Of a DNA stretch of 64,000 bases, positions 35,192 through 44,734 are shown one piece after another (position 1 is the stretch's first letter; every line of letters begins with the position of its first letter). Source of the DNA: Alphaproteobacteria bacterium. GTDB lineage: Bacteria > Pseudomonadota > Alphaproteobacteria > CAAGCB01 > CAG-977. The notes under the pieces are model-generated. The model searched no databases. It saw nothing but the letters and a program-made list of their open reading frames with translations, and was not told the origin of the DNA. The translations under genes were made by a program, and so were the position numbers. Location of the stretch: contig CAAGEK010000073.1 in the NCBI GenBank assembly GCA_900768845.1, positions 10,438-74,437 on the forward strand, given 5' to 3'.

Positions 35192-35843
35192 TCGTCCCGT
35201 TTTACCTGACAGGAATTGCCGCCTGTGTCCCAGACTGGCGGCTTTTCTGGACAGGAACAGACAACTTTACCCGTCTTTTTGGAACGCTCCCGTGCCGTCG
35301 TTCGGAAATCTGGAATCGGATTTGCTGATTGTCGGTCTTGCCCCCGGATTGAAAGGGGCGAACCGGACGGGCAGACCGTTTACGGGCGACTTCGCGGGCG
35401 ATTTGCTGTACGGGATGCTGATTGAATTCGGGTATGCAAAGGGAACGTATCAGGCGTGCGCAGACGACGGCGTCGAGCTGACCGGAGCCCGACTGACAAA
35501 TGCGGTTCGGTGCGTTCCTCCGGAAAATGCCGTAACAGGCGCGGAAACGAAAACGTGCGGTTCGTTTTTAATCAATGAAATCAACGCGATGCCCAACCTG
35601 AAAGTCATTCTGGCTTTGGGAACGGTATCGCACGGAGCCGTTTTGTCCGCTTTGGGACGGAAAAAAAGCGCGTACAAATTCGGACATAACGTTTTACACG
35701 ACATTCCGTTCAACGGACGGACGATAAAGCTGGTCGACAGCTATCACAGCTCGCGTTACAACGTCAACACGGGAAAATTGACGCCGGAGATGTTTAAAGA
35801 AATGTTTGTCACGCTTGATAAAGCCGTTAAAAATGAAATTTGA
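35181..35843 (+). CDS. Uracil-DNA glycosylase, family 5-like (UdgB)
   Basis: A 220-residue glycosylase. An N-terminal cysteine pair (NCRLCPRL) and later cysteines (RCVPPEN, TKTCGSF) fit the iron-sulphur cluster of family 4/5 enzymes. Motif A reads GLAPGLKGANRTGRPFTGD without the polar catalytic residue of family 4, and motif B is DSYHSSRYNVNTG; both point to the UDGb group. It removes uracil and other deaminated bases. The ATG at 35181 overlaps the NYN gene. Confidence 0.85.
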   Translation: MSPDRPVLPDRNCRLCPRLAAFLDRNRQLYPSFWNAPVPSFGNLESDLLIVGLAPGLKGANRTGRPFTGDFAGDLLYGMLIEFGYAKGTYQACADDGVELTGARLTNAVRCVPPENAVTGAETKTCGSFLINEINAMPNLKVILALGTVSHGAVLSALGRKKSAYKFGHNVLHDIPFNGRTIKLVDSYHSSRYNVNTGKLTPEMFKEMFVTLDKAVKNEI

Positions 35844-35848
35844 AAAAA

Positions 35849-35874
35849 AAGCCCCGTCGGACACGGGGCTTTTT
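35849..35874. terminator. Terminator after the glycosylase gene
   Basis: gccccgt pairs with acggggc around a 5-base loop, flanked by an A run and a T run, so it can act in both directions between convergent genes. Confidence 0.85.
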
Positions 35875-35917
35875 CATTGGTACGGACAGGCTCTGCTTTA
35901 TCAGTGAAAACAGCCGG

Positions 35918-36487
35918 CTAAAATGAATATTTTATACCTGCCGTCAGTTCGGTCACAGAATCAAGATCATCCATATTGACCGGTGCATACCTGAGCATCG
36001 CTCTGACAGAAACATTGCGATCGATTTTTCTTTCCATACCGATGCCGAAACGAGCGGCAGTTTTGTCTTCTTTATCCTTCCCCCAAAAACTGCTACTCGA
36101 GTCCGTTTCATACTTTGCAATGCCGGCGGAAAAGAAAACCGATGACTGATTGCTCAAAGGCAGATATCCGAACAGATCCACACCCAAACTGCTGTACGAG
36201 CTTTTTATTGTGTCGGTGAAATAATAGCCCCCCCAATAAAAAGAGTCTCTTCCGCTGCTGTCTGTGGATTTGAAGTGAGACAATTCCGCACCGAAGTTTT
36301 CGTTAAACATAATGCCGACGTTCAATCCTCCGGAAACGACTGTTTCATCCATACCGTAACCGTCGATCAAATCGCCATTCAGATACGAAAAGCCGAAATC
36401 CACTCCGATATAGGTAGGTTTAAGTCCTGCGGCTTCTGCATGAAAAGCCGTGAAAATCAAAGCCAAAGCTAAAAGAATTTTCTTCAT
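35918..36487 (-). CDS. Outer-membrane beta-barrel protein
   Basis: A 189-residue protein: signal peptide MKKILLALALIFTAFHAEA, then alternating strands of an eight-stranded OmpA/OmpW-like barrel (GVDFGFSYLNGDL, VSGGLNVGIMF, SLGVDLFGYLPL, VSVRAMLRYAPV), ending in ITAGIKYSF-type aromatic closure (AGIKYSF). It is thought to reside in the outer membrane; no ligand can be named. Its ATG overlaps the stop of the upstream lipoprotein gene by 4 bases (ATGA). Confidence 0.8.
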   Translation of the reverse strand: MKKILLALALIFTAFHAEAAGLKPTYIGVDFGFSYLNGDLIDGYGMDETVVSGGLNVGIMFNENFGAELSHFKSTDSSGRDSFYWGGYYFTDTIKSSYSSLGVDLFGYLPLSNQSSVFFSAGIAKYETDSSSSFWGKDKEDKTAARFGIGMERKIDRNVSVRAMLRYAPVNMDDLDSVTELTAGIKYSF

Positions 36488-37113
36488 TTACAGCTCCCCT
36501 TTTCATTTACGGTTTTACATTCCACGCCGGCAACGGGAATGACGGGAAGCATCATCTTGCAGTTTGACGCGACACAAGGTTCGTTGTTTTTAGATTCCGG
36601 TTTTGTAACAACAACGGCTTTTCTGATATTTGTATAATACCCGGGGTAAAATTTGACGGTCGCTTTTAAAACTTCGTCCGAAGAATAAAAAGACTGATTT
36701 TTCTCTTTTTTCTTCTTCACTTTTTCGACCAGATAACGGGGAGCGATTACAAAATCCGCATTTGATTTTTTTAATCCATCATACATGGCTTTGGCGACGC
36801 ACCCTTTTTCATCTTCGCCCAAATCGGAAGATAAAATCCATGAAGTCTGAGCGGCAAAAACGGCATCCCCTTCATAGGCTTCGTACATCGGCGAAAACGA
36901 TATTGAAGGAGCGTTTACCTGAAAATCGGACAGATTGCAAACGACTTCCGATTTGACCTTTTCGCCCACGCGAACATCCGCGCTCATCAAAATATTTTCA
37001 CCCGAGAGAGAAAAATCGACCAATTGAGAATTTGCCCCTCCCTCTCTCATGGAGGAGGCGCAACCGGATAAAACGGCTGTTCCCAATAATGCTAAAACGG
37101 TTAGAGTTTTCAT
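36484..37113 (-). CDS. Lipoprotein of unknown function
   Basis: A 209-residue predicted lipoprotein: signal MKTLTVLALLGTAVLSG with the lipidated Cys in LSGCAS. The mature part has six further cysteines, clustered at the C-terminus (EPCVASNCKM, GVECKTVNEKGSCK), which could form disulfides in the periplasm. A basic stretch VEKVKKKKEKNQ lies in the middle. It is coupled to the outer-membrane barrel gene and preceded by a structured leader with terminator. I do not recognise the family. Confidence 0.65.
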   Translation of the reverse strand: MKTLTVLALLGTAVLSGCASSMREGGANSQLVDFSLSGENILMSADVRVGEKVKSEVVCNLSDFQVNAPSISFSPMYEAYEGDAVFAAQTSWILSSDLGEDEKGCVAKAMYDGLKKSNADFVIAPRYLVEKVKKKKEKNQSFYSSDEVLKATVKFYPGYYTNIRKAVVVTKPESKNNEPCVASNCKMMLPVIPVAGVECKTVNEKGSCK

Positions 37114-37146
37114 TTCCGAACTTCCTTTGTTTGTTTCGAGTTAAAC

Positions 37147-37335
37147 AAAACCCACCTTCTTTAAGAAAGGTGGGCGGATGTTCAGAAACCGTTCATCAAT
37201 AAAGACGGCATGACGCTTTCGCGCATAGCCTTATGACGCCATCATCCGCCCAAGCGGGGCAGATTTGGCGTATAATTTATGAGTCGCCATACACAATGCG
37301 ACTATTGATGAAAAGGGTTTCTGACGCCCTGAATG
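37147..37335 (-). promoter_or_regulatory. Structured leader RNA with competing long stems and terminator
   Basis: On the minus strand a 5' arm (37303-37329) pairs with 37172-37201: cgccc/gggcg, 9 bp tcagaaacc/ggtttctga and 10 bp ttcatcaata/tattgatgaa. An alternative is the 9-bp pair between 37243-37251 and 37172-37180, which uses the same gggcg. A terminator (37151-37174, cccacctt/aaggtggg, then ttttgttt) overlaps that segment. Inner hairpins include a GAAA-capped one (around 37207-37230) and ggcg...cgcc at 37267-37288. The lipoprotein ATG is about 35 bases past the terminator. A riboswitch-like or attenuator role is inferred. Confidence 0.55.
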
Positions 37336-37384
37336 TATAAATACATTCAGATACAACCTAGTCAGTCGGGAAAGAAAAAGCAAT

Positions 37385-37414
37385 AAAAAAAGCCCCCGAT
37401 TAAGAGGCTTTTTT
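37385..37414. terminator. Terminator of htpX
   Basis: aaaaaaagcc pairs with ggctttttt around ccgattaaga. It lies 19 bases past the htpX stop and has A/T tracts on both sides. Confidence 0.75.
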
Positions 37415-37432
37415 ATAACGGTAAAAAGTTTC

Positions 37433-38389
37433 CTATTCCCACGGAGAACGTTCGGACGATTTGACACTGCCGAAAACGCCGCCCGATGAACGGCGTTTCG
37501 CCGTCCCCCCGCCGCGGCGGTTGCTTAAAGCCTTTATCCTGTCCTTTAACGGAGGATGAGTTGAAAACAATTCCGAAAAAGACGGCAAGTCAACAATGCC
37601 GAACGCTTTCATTTCCGAAGGCAACGGCTTGACATCGGTTCGTCCCAAAGCCTGCAACGCATCGATCATGTCGTCCGCGCTTCCCGTCAATTCCGCCGAT
37701 CCTGCATCCGCCTGATACTCTCTGTGGCGGGAAAAGGCGCAAGCAAGAATACCGGCCAAAATGCCGAACAAAATTTCAAAAATGTAAACGGTGAAATAAT
37801 AACCTGCTGAACGGTGGCGGCCGCCGTCATCATTACCGTTCCGTTCTTGCAAAAACAGGGCGACCACTCGGGCGAAAAAGAACACAAACGTGTTCAAAAC
37901 GCCTTGTAATAAAGTCATCGTAACCATATCGCCGTTTTTAATATGAGATATTTCATGAGCTAAAACGGCTCTGATTTGAGGACGCGTCATAACCTGCATC
38001 AATCCCGTCGATACGGCGACCAAAGCGTCGTCTTTGAACGCGCCCGTGGCAAAAGCGTTCGCCGATCCTTGATAAACGGCGACTTCCGGCATTTTCAACC
38101 CCGCCCTGTCCGACAGATCGCGGACGGTGGTCAACAGCCAGTCTTCCGTTTCATTATGCGGAGCGGTGATGACAACCGCCCCCGTCGTCATTTTCGCGAT
38201 GCTTTTCGACAACATCAGGGAAATGAAAGAGCCGGCGAAACCGCAAACGGCCGAAAATCCCAACAGCTGAGTGTAATCAACGCCGTTTTCGGCCATCCAC
38301 CTGTCAAAACCGAACAGCCTCACCAGTACGGAAATCGTCATGACAACGACAAAGTTCAATCCCAGAAACAATCCCATCCGCTTCAGCAT
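37433..38389 (-). CDS. htpX: Membrane zinc protease HtpX
   Basis: A 318-residue M48B protease: two N-terminal membrane segments (GLFLGLNFVVVMTISVLV; the second near 40-60), the zinc site VLAHEISHIKNGD, two more membrane segments (VLNTFVFFFARVVALFL; YFTVYIFEILFGILAGILA) and the third ligand in REYQADAGSAELTG. FSTHPPLKDRIKAL near the end is also conserved. It degrades damaged membrane proteins with FtsH. Confidence 0.93.
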   Translation of the reverse strand: MLKRMGLFLGLNFVVVMTISVLVRLFGFDRWMAENGVDYTQLLGFSAVCGFAGSFISLMLSKSIAKMTTGAVVITAPHNETEDWLLTTVRDLSDRAGLKMPEVAVYQGSANAFATGAFKDDALVAVSTGLMQVMTRPQIRAVLAHEISHIKNGDMVTMTLLQGVLNTFVFFFARVVALFLQERNGNDDGGRHRSAGYYFTVYIFEILFGILAGILACAFSRHREYQADAGSAELTGSADDMIDALQALGRTDVKPLPSEMKAFGIVDLPSFSELFSTHPPLKDRIKALSNRRGGGTAKRRSSGGVFGSVKSSERSPWE

Positions 38390-38525
38390 TTCCGTTCCTT
38401 TCTTTGCAAATTCAATCCATTATAAGGAATAAATGAGGTTTTTCGCCAATATAAAAAAGGGAAAAAGCTAAAATTTTTTCAGTTTTCCGAAACGAAAAAG
38501 AGAGGACGAATGCCCTCTCCTTTTT

Positions 38526-39446
38526 TTACGGTCTGTTTTCCGGTTCATCCGGCGTCGGCGGCAATTTGTCGGACAAAGTGTAAACCACCGCCCCCAAACG
38601 TTCTCCGTCCGCTCCGATAACCGGCAAAGACCCGCCTTTCAGTCCCGATGCGTCATAAGAAAAATCCTTATTCAAATCAATAAGGGACAGAATTTTTTTC
38701 TGCGTTTTGGGATCCAGCTTTTTTCCCGACCCGATCGCGCTTAAAAACGCCAGATTTTCAGCCGTACACCACCCCGCTCCGATTGCCGGATCCGGTTCTT
38801 TGCGCCGCATATTGAACCAAGCCATTTTATTCAATCCGAACTTGTCCAACGCCGTATAAACGCGAACCTTGCCGAACGAAGACAAGGCGTCGGGAAAATT
38901 GGAAATCATACGCGGCAGGGTTTTCGACATTTTCAAATACCCCGTCTTATCCGCCCCGAGAGCCACGACAACGCTGTATACGACGTCATCCGACGGCAAA
39001 CGTTCCCAAAAACACGACGAACTCGATTCAGCCGTTTCGGAACTCAAACGCATCCTTCCGCGGTAGTTCTTATCGCCTATTCTGACGGCGAAACGCGTAT
39101 TCGGATAATAAAATAAAAACTCCGTGTTAAAATCCTTGTTCAGGATAAGGGCGTATTTATCCGCCGCTTTCATCACGTCTTTCGGACTGCGCTCATCGGC
39201 CGCGGCGGCAAATGCGGCATCTTTGACAACGACCTGACGGGCGAATTGTTTCAGCTCGGAACAGACGCGGGTTTCTTCGGAACGCATGAAATCCCGCATC
39301 GTTTCCGTCGCATCGGGTTGACCGGCGTCCGAAACGGCGACGGCTTTGGCGGCTTCAACCGCTATAACGGCCTCCTGCGCCCGAACGTCGGGAATGCCGC
39401 CCACCGCCGCCGCCAAAGATGCGAGAATGAATGAAATACGCTTCAT
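38526..39446 (-). CDS. Secreted protein of unknown function
   Basis: A 306-residue protein with a signal peptide (MKRISFILASLAAAVGGIPDVRA). The C-terminal stretch SLPVIGADGERLGAVVYTL resembles the last strands of a periplasmic sensor (Cache/PAS-like) fold, and FNTEFLFYYPNTRFAVRIG another strand pair, but this is weak. Two cysteines (RVCSEL and SSSCFWERL) and a third in GWCTAEN could form disulfides. It lies 18 bases downstream of valS on the same strand. Confidence 0.55.
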   Translation of the reverse strand: MKRISFILASLAAAVGGIPDVRAQEAVIAVEAAKAVAVSDAGQPDATETMRDFMRSEETRVCSELKQFARQVVVKDAAFAAAADERSPKDVMKAADKYALILNKDFNTEFLFYYPNTRFAVRIGDKNYRGRMRLSSETAESSSSCFWERLPSDDVVYSVVVALGADKTGYLKMSKTLPRMISNFPDALSSFGKVRVYTALDKFGLNKMAWFNMRRKEPDPAIGAGWCTAENLAFLSAIGSGKKLDPKTQKKILSLIDLNKDFSYDASGLKGGSLPVIGADGERLGAVVYTLSDKLPPTPDEPENRP

Positions 39447-39464
39447 TTTCCTTCTCCGCGCCGG

Positions 39465-42116
39465 TTACAAATCCTGCAAACGTTTCAAAGCTTCCGAAAT
39501 TTTCAAAACGGCTTCCTGCGCCTCGGACAAACGCGCTTTCTGCTCTTCGACGACGTTCGCCGGAGCTTTCGCGACAAAGCCTTCATTGCTCAAACGTCCC
39601 GACAAAGACGCGATCTCCTTTTCAAGCTTGGCTTTTTCCTTGTTCAAACGTTCGCTTTCCTTGGCTTTGTCGATAACGCCGGCCAAAGGCAACAACACCG
39701 TCGTCGTTTGGAAAACGCTTTGCGCCGCACCTTTCGCGTCATCCGGCGAAGACGACAGCTCCGCCTTTTCCAAACGCGCCAAAGTCCGGATTAACAGGTT
39801 GTATGCGTCCAGACGCCGCTTTTCCGTTTCCGAAGCATCGCGCAACAGCATCGTGATTTTCGCCGCGGGAGGGACGTTCATTTCCGAACGCAAAGAACGG
39901 ACGGCGGAAACCAAATCGACAACCCAATCCAAATCGGCTTCATTGTCGGCGGATTCCAACGCGCTGTCATCCGGCCACGGCGTCAACATCAGCATTTGAG
40001 GCCGCTTGTCGGAAATTTTGCCCCACAGTTCTTCGGTGATGAACGGCATAATCGGATGCAACATGATCAGAATCCGATCCAAGACCCAAGCCGCCGTCGC
40101 ACGCGTTTCCGCTTTGACGGATTCATCGTCGCCATAAAACAGCGGCTTTGCAAATTCCAAATACCAATCGCAGAACGTTCCCCAAGTGAACTGATATCCC
40201 GCATCGGCCGCTTCGTTGAATTTGTATTCGTCCAAAGCCGTCGTCGTTTTCCGCACGGCCGCCGCCGCTTTGGAAATAATCCACTTGTTCAGCGGATTTT
40301 GAACCGATTTGGGATCGAAACCGTCAACGGGTTTGCATTCGTTCATTTCGCAAAAACGTGCGGCGTTCCACAGCTTTGTCATAAAGTTGCGGTATCCTTC
40401 GACACGGCTTTCGCTCATACACACGTCGCGTCCCTGAGCCGCCATCGCCGCCAGAGTAAAGCGCAACGCGTCAACGCCGTACTTGTCCGCCAAAATCATC
40501 GGATCGACGACGTTGCCTTTCGATTTCGACATTTTGCGGCCTTTTTCGTCGCGAACCAAAGCGTGAATGTAAACCGTTTCAAACGGGACGTCCTTCATAA
40601 AGTACAATCCCAGCATCACCATACGGGCGACCCAGAAGAATATGATGTCGAACCCCGTCACCAAAACATTTGTCGGGTAATAGCGTTTCAATTCCGCGGT
40701 TTCATCCGGCCAACCCAACGTCGAAAACGGCCAGATGCCCGAAGAAAACCACGTGTCGAACACATCGGGGTCTTGAACCAGATCGACGTGTTTTCCATAA
40801 TGCTTGTCGGCCTCGGCCTGAGCCAGATCAATATTTTCTTCAACAAAGAAATGTCCGTCGGGCCCGTACCAAACGGGAATCTGATGCCCCCACCACAGCT
40901 GACGCGAAACGCACCACGGCTGGATGTTGCGCATCCATTCAAAATACGTTTTTTCCCATGCTTTCGGGACGAATTTCATCCTGCCGTCTTCAACGACTTT
41001 AATCGCTTCAACGGCCAACTTCGGCGCATCGACAAACCATTGGTCGGTCAACCACGGTTCGATGACAACGCCCGAACGGTCGCCGTAGGGTATCGTCATC
41101 GGATTGTCTTCCTCTTTGACGAACAATCCCAACGCCTTGACGTCTTCCAATACTTTTACACGCGCATCCGCCGTCGACAGCCCTTGATAGGCTTCGGGAA
41201 CGTTTTCGTTCAGGTGCGCCGTCGCATCCAATATGTTAATCATCGGCAGGTTATGACGCTTTCCGACTTCATAGTCGTTAAAGTCGTGAGCCGGCGTTAT
41301 CTTCACCGCCCCCGTCCCCTTTTCCGGATCGGCGTGTTCGTCGGCGATCACGGGAATGGCACGGTTGCACACGGGAATGACAACGTTTTTGCCGATTAAA
41401 TCCTTGTAGCGTTCGTCATCCGCACTGACGGCGACAGCCGTATCGCCGAACAACGTTTCGGGACGCGTCGTCGCAATCGTGATAAAGCGGTTTGCATCGT
41501 TTTCAACGGGATATTTGAAATACCACATTTTCCCGACGACTTCGCGCTGTTCGACTTCCAGATCGGAAATGGCCGTTTGCAGGAACGGATCCCAGTTCAC
41601 CAAACGTTTTGCACGGTAAACCAAGCCGTCTTTGTACAAAGACACAAATTCCTGACGCACGGCGCGGCACAAACCTTCGTCCATTGTAAAACGTTCCCGC
41701 GGCCAATCCAAAGACGCCCCCAAACGGCGCAACTGGTGCGTGATCTGTCCGCCCGATTTGGCTTTCCATTCCCAGACTTTCTCAATGAACTTTTCTCTGC
41801 CCAGATCGTGACGGGAAACACCGTCTTTTGCCAACAGGCGTTCAACGACCATTTGAGTCGCGATGCCGGCGTGATCCGTTCCGGGTTGCCATAAAACGTC
41901 TTTGCCTTTCATGCGCTGATAGCGGATCAAAGTATCCTGAATCGTAAAAGTCAGCGCGTGGCCGATATGTAAATTCCCCGTTACGTTCGGAGGCGGAATC
42001 ATAATGCAATACGGTTCTTTGTCCGAAGACGGATCGCAAGCGAATGCGCCCGACTTTTCCCATTCCTCATAACAAGATGCTTCAACTGCGGCAGGGCTGT
42101 AGTTTTTATCCAGCAT
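39465..42116 (-). CDS. valS: Valyl-tRNA synthetase
   Basis: An 883-residue class I synthetase: the HIGH site is PPNVTGNLHIGHALTF, KMSKS is GRKMSKSKGNVVDP, the editing domain lies near 190-330, and a C-terminal coiled coil (LNKEKAKLEKEIASLSGRLS) binds the tRNA. It charges tRNA-Val and edits Thr. Confidence 0.96.
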   Translation of the reverse strand: MLDKNYSPAAVEASCYEEWEKSGAFACDPSSDKEPYCIMIPPPNVTGNLHIGHALTFTIQDTLIRYQRMKGKDVLWQPGTDHAGIATQMVVERLLAKDGVSRHDLGREKFIEKVWEWKAKSGGQITHQLRRLGASLDWPRERFTMDEGLCRAVRQEFVSLYKDGLVYRAKRLVNWDPFLQTAISDLEVEQREVVGKMWYFKYPVENDANRFITIATTRPETLFGDTAVAVSADDERYKDLIGKNVVIPVCNRAIPVIADEHADPEKGTGAVKITPAHDFNDYEVGKRHNLPMINILDATAHLNENVPEAYQGLSTADARVKVLEDVKALGLFVKEEDNPMTIPYGDRSGVVIEPWLTDQWFVDAPKLAVEAIKVVEDGRMKFVPKAWEKTYFEWMRNIQPWCVSRQLWWGHQIPVWYGPDGHFFVEENIDLAQAEADKHYGKHVDLVQDPDVFDTWFSSGIWPFSTLGWPDETAELKRYYPTNVLVTGFDIIFFWVARMVMLGLYFMKDVPFETVYIHALVRDEKGRKMSKSKGNVVDPMILADKYGVDALRFTLAAMAAQGRDVCMSESRVEGYRNFMTKLWNAARFCEMNECKPVDGFDPKSVQNPLNKWIISKAAAAVRKTTTALDEYKFNEAADAGYQFTWGTFCDWYLEFAKPLFYGDDESVKAETRATAAWVLDRILIMLHPIMPFITEELWGKISDKRPQMLMLTPWPDDSALESADNEADLDWVVDLVSAVRSLRSEMNVPPAAKITMLLRDASETEKRRLDAYNLLIRTLARLEKAELSSSPDDAKGAAQSVFQTTTVLLPLAGVIDKAKESERLNKEKAKLEKEIASLSGRLSNEGFVAKAPANVVEEQKARLSEAQEAVLKISEALKRLQDL

Positions 42117-42137
42117 CGCCGTTCCTCCTTTTCACGT

Positions 42138-42172
42138 TTCCATTCACAAAAAAATCCCCTCAAGCCCGTTTT
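42138..42172 (-). terminator. Terminator of the popZ-like gene
   Basis: On the minus strand cctcaggctcg pairs with cgggcttgagg, followed by ggatttttttg. It separates popZ from valS. Confidence 0.8.
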
Positions 42173-42202
42173 CGAGCCTGAGGCGAACACGGGTTTCACA
42201 AA

Positions 42203-42988
42203 TTACTTGAAATCGATCCGGTCGACAACGCGTGCAATTTCCTTTTTGACAACGCGTTCCACGACGTCGGGCAGGTTTTGATCCAGCCATTCTTTCAACA
42301 ACGGCTTGAGCATTTCGCGAACGACGTCTTCAATCGTCACCAAAGGCGCGCTGACTGCGGCGTTTCTGTCCGCCGCGAACACTCTGGTCAGATGATTCAA
42401 GGACGCCGTGGCGGCTTCAACCGCAGGAATTGACAAAAGGCCGTCATCATCCGTTCGGACTTTCCGGCGGATTAAACGGGACATATCCTTCAATCCGTCA
42501 TCGTCGTCAACATCGTCTTCCCCGTCTTCGACAACGGTTTTGACAACGGGTTCGGGCGTAAAATCGTCATCCTCTTCATCAGAAGGGGCGACAGATGAAA
42601 TTGCAGGCTTGTTTTGTTGGGAATCAATGGGATCAAAGCTGAAAACGTCCGAAGCGTCCCCGTCTGTTTCCGCAAGAGAAGAAGGATCGCCGGATACGGC
42701 CATTTCCTGCGTCAGTTCCATAACCCCCTCTTCCTGTTCCGAAGACGCCGGCGTTTCAGGTATTTCAGAGTCGCCCTCCCCGCTTCGTTTTTCAAAAACA
42801 GGCAAACCGTCCGCGGGAGCCGCTTTTTCCGAAACATCGGGAATGGAGGAATCGGCCGTCGCCCTGTCAACGGGAGCGGCGGGAACGGCCGCGCCGGACG
42901 TATCGGCGGCATCACTTTCCCCGTCCGCCAAAATATTACGGATGGAGGCCAGAATGTCTTCCATTGAAGGTTCGTTTTGTTCAGTCAT
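42203..42988 (-). CDS. popZ: PopZ-family polar organising protein
   Basis: A 261-residue protein with the three-part PopZ/DUF2497 layout. The N-terminal helix reads EPSMEDILASIRNILADGE, the middle is a long acidic, proline-containing disordered stretch (about 30-190), and the C-terminal helices read VTIEDVVREMLKPLLKEWLD and VVERVVKKEIARV, which drive self-assembly. In Caulobacter PopZ forms a condensate at the cell pole and holds ParB and polarity factors. The start at 42988 is preferred because the conserved N-terminal helix follows closely and GGAA precedes the ATG. The family is restricted to alphaproteobacteria. Confidence 0.88.
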   Translation of the reverse strand: MTEQNEPSMEDILASIRNILADGESDAADTSGAAVPAAPVDRATADSSIPDVSEKAAPADGLPVFEKRSGEGDSEIPETPASSEQEEGVMELTQEMAVSGDPSSLAETDGDASDVFSFDPIDSQQNKPAISSVAPSDEEDDDFTPEPVVKTVVEDGEDDVDDDDGLKDMSRLIRRKVRTDDDGLLSIPAVEAATASLNHLTRVFAADRNAAVSAPLVTIEDVVREMLKPLLKEWLDQNLPDVVERVVKKEIARVVDRIDFK

Positions 42989-43103
42989 CGTCTGTTCCAA
43001 AATACATAAATCTTTATTTAATATATCATTAGAATCAAAAGGGGCAAGATGAGATTCACCCCTTGCCCCCAAAAAGTATGTTTTTTTATCCGCAAAAAAG
43101 CGA

Positions 43104-44627
43104 TTACAATGTTTTTATCCGCTCTGCGGAAACGGTTCCGGAAGTGTCCTTTGCGCCGTTGTCCGGCTCAGCGGTTCGGGCGTCCGTCCCGTTTGCGGCG
43201 TTCGCACCGTCATTTCCCGATTTTCCGGCGGCTCCGGCATTTTCGGCGTTTTGAGCGGCCGTTTCGTCCTTATTGACCTTTTCAACCGTTTTTTTGGCTC
43301 CGCGCTGGTAACGCGACAAATCCAACCCCAACCCCGACGGCGACATCATCCCCATCGAAGCCAGCAATTGATACGCCGCGACGACTTGATTCCTTTTCGC
43401 CGTAACGACGCTGACACGCGCATCCAGCAATTCCTGTTCGGAATCCAAAACGTCCAAAACCGTACGCGTTCCGGCCTGTTCTTCTTTTTTAACGCCGTCC
43501 AACGCCAATTCGGAGGCTCTGACACGTTCTTCCAAAGACTTCAGGGACGCGACGGAAGACTGATACGATTCCCAAGCCCGCGTCGCCGCCTGAGCCACGC
43601 TCCGGCGGGCGGCGTCGACGTTGATTCTGGCCTGCCCCGCCAAATGTTTGCTTTCGCGGACTTTGGAAGAAACATTGCCGGCAGTGTACAGCGGAATATT
43701 CATGACCAGCTGGACGTCCGAAGCATCCACCCGCCCGTTCCAAAACGCTCCGTCAACCGACGTTTTAGCTTTGTTATGAAAAAACGTGCCTTGTAAATTC
43801 AACGTCGGATAATGACCGGATTTTGCAACGTCGATCGAACTCAGCGCGCTTTTCGCCGCCATTTCCGCCGCTTTGAGCTGGGGATTGCGTTTTTCGGCGA
43901 TTTCCAACGCTTCGGCCAATGTTTGAGGCAGCTTCGATTCAGGCACGGCGGGTTCGTAAATTTTTTCGGGCATTTTGCCGATGACCTGACGGTACGTCGC
44001 ATAAGAAATCTTCAACGCCCCTTCCGCTTCGATTCGCGAGGCCGACGCACCGGCGAGTCTGGCTTCCGATTGCGCCACGTCCGTTTTCGTCAACTCGCCC
44101 ACGCGGAAACGGTCACGCGTGTATTCCAGCTGGCGTTTCAAAACGGCTTCGTTGTTCTGATTCAGCTTCACGACGGCCAAATCGCGGATGACGTTTGTAT
44201 AAGCCGACACCGCGTCGACCAAAACATTTTGCTCCGTCGCTTTCAGGTTTGCCTGCTCCGCCGCGAACCCCGCTTCGGCGACCTTGACCGACGAAGAGGT
44301 TTCAAAGCCCGAAAACAAAGGCTGAACCGCACGAATCCCCACATTATACGGGTCGTCTTCGCTTTCCGTGAAAGACGGGCGGTAACGGGCGCGATCATAG
44401 CTGTACCCGTAAGCGGCTTCACCCGCGATGGTCGGTTTGTACCCCGAACGGCTTTGCGCGATTTTTTCGTAAACGGAACGCAAATAAGCCCGCTTGGCCA
44501 GAACATCGGGATTCGCCACATAGGTATAAGCCAGTGCCTCTTCCAACGTTTCCGCCCGAGCGAAGCCGCCCGACAAAATCATTACGGACAAAGAAACTCC
44601 CGATAACACCGTTTTCAAATTCAGCAT
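43104..44627 (-). CDS. tolC: TolC-family outer-membrane export channel
   Basis: A 507-residue protein: signal peptide (VLSGVSLSVMILSGGFARA), two tandem outer-membrane efflux domains (about 25-240 and 245-435; TLEEALAYTYVANPDVLAKR and TLAEALEIAEKRNPQLKAAE are the repeated starts), with the hinge MNIPLYTAGNVSSKVRES. The last 70 residues are a low-complexity N/A/G/D-rich tail absent from E. coli TolC. It forms a trimeric exit duct for efflux pumps and type I secretion. It lies directly downstream of pcm, a common alphaproteobacterial pairing. Confidence 0.9.
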   Translation of the reverse strand: MLNLKTVLSGVSLSVMILSGGFARAETLEEALAYTYVANPDVLAKRAYLRSVYEKIAQSRSGYKPTIAGEAAYGYSYDRARYRPSFTESEDDPYNVGIRAVQPLFSGFETSSSVKVAEAGFAAEQANLKATEQNVLVDAVSAYTNVIRDLAVVKLNQNNEAVLKRQLEYTRDRFRVGELTKTDVAQSEARLAGASASRIEAEGALKISYATYRQVIGKMPEKIYEPAVPESKLPQTLAEALEIAEKRNPQLKAAEMAAKSALSSIDVAKSGHYPTLNLQGTFFHNKAKTSVDGAFWNGRVDASDVQLVMNIPLYTAGNVSSKVRESKHLAGQARINVDAARRSVAQAATRAWESYQSSVASLKSLEERVRASELALDGVKKEEQAGTRTVLDVLDSEQELLDARVSVVTAKRNQVVAAYQLLASMGMMSPSGLGLDLSRYQRGAKKTVEKVNKDETAAQNAENAGAAGKSGNDGANAANGTDARTAEPDNGAKDTSGTVSAERIKTL

Positions 44628-44734
44628 CGAAACCCCTTTCCTGTATGAATACCCGAAACCGTCGCGTATTTATTCACAGATATAAAAACTATTCCCTTTT
44701 ACAGTCAAACGCGTTTCAATATCAACAAATAAGT

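Noticed and set aside
37147..37335. 6S RNA
   Set aside because: The closing stem and length were suggestive, but the interior is multi-branched rather than a single rod with a central bubble, and an adjacent terminator overlaps the stem.
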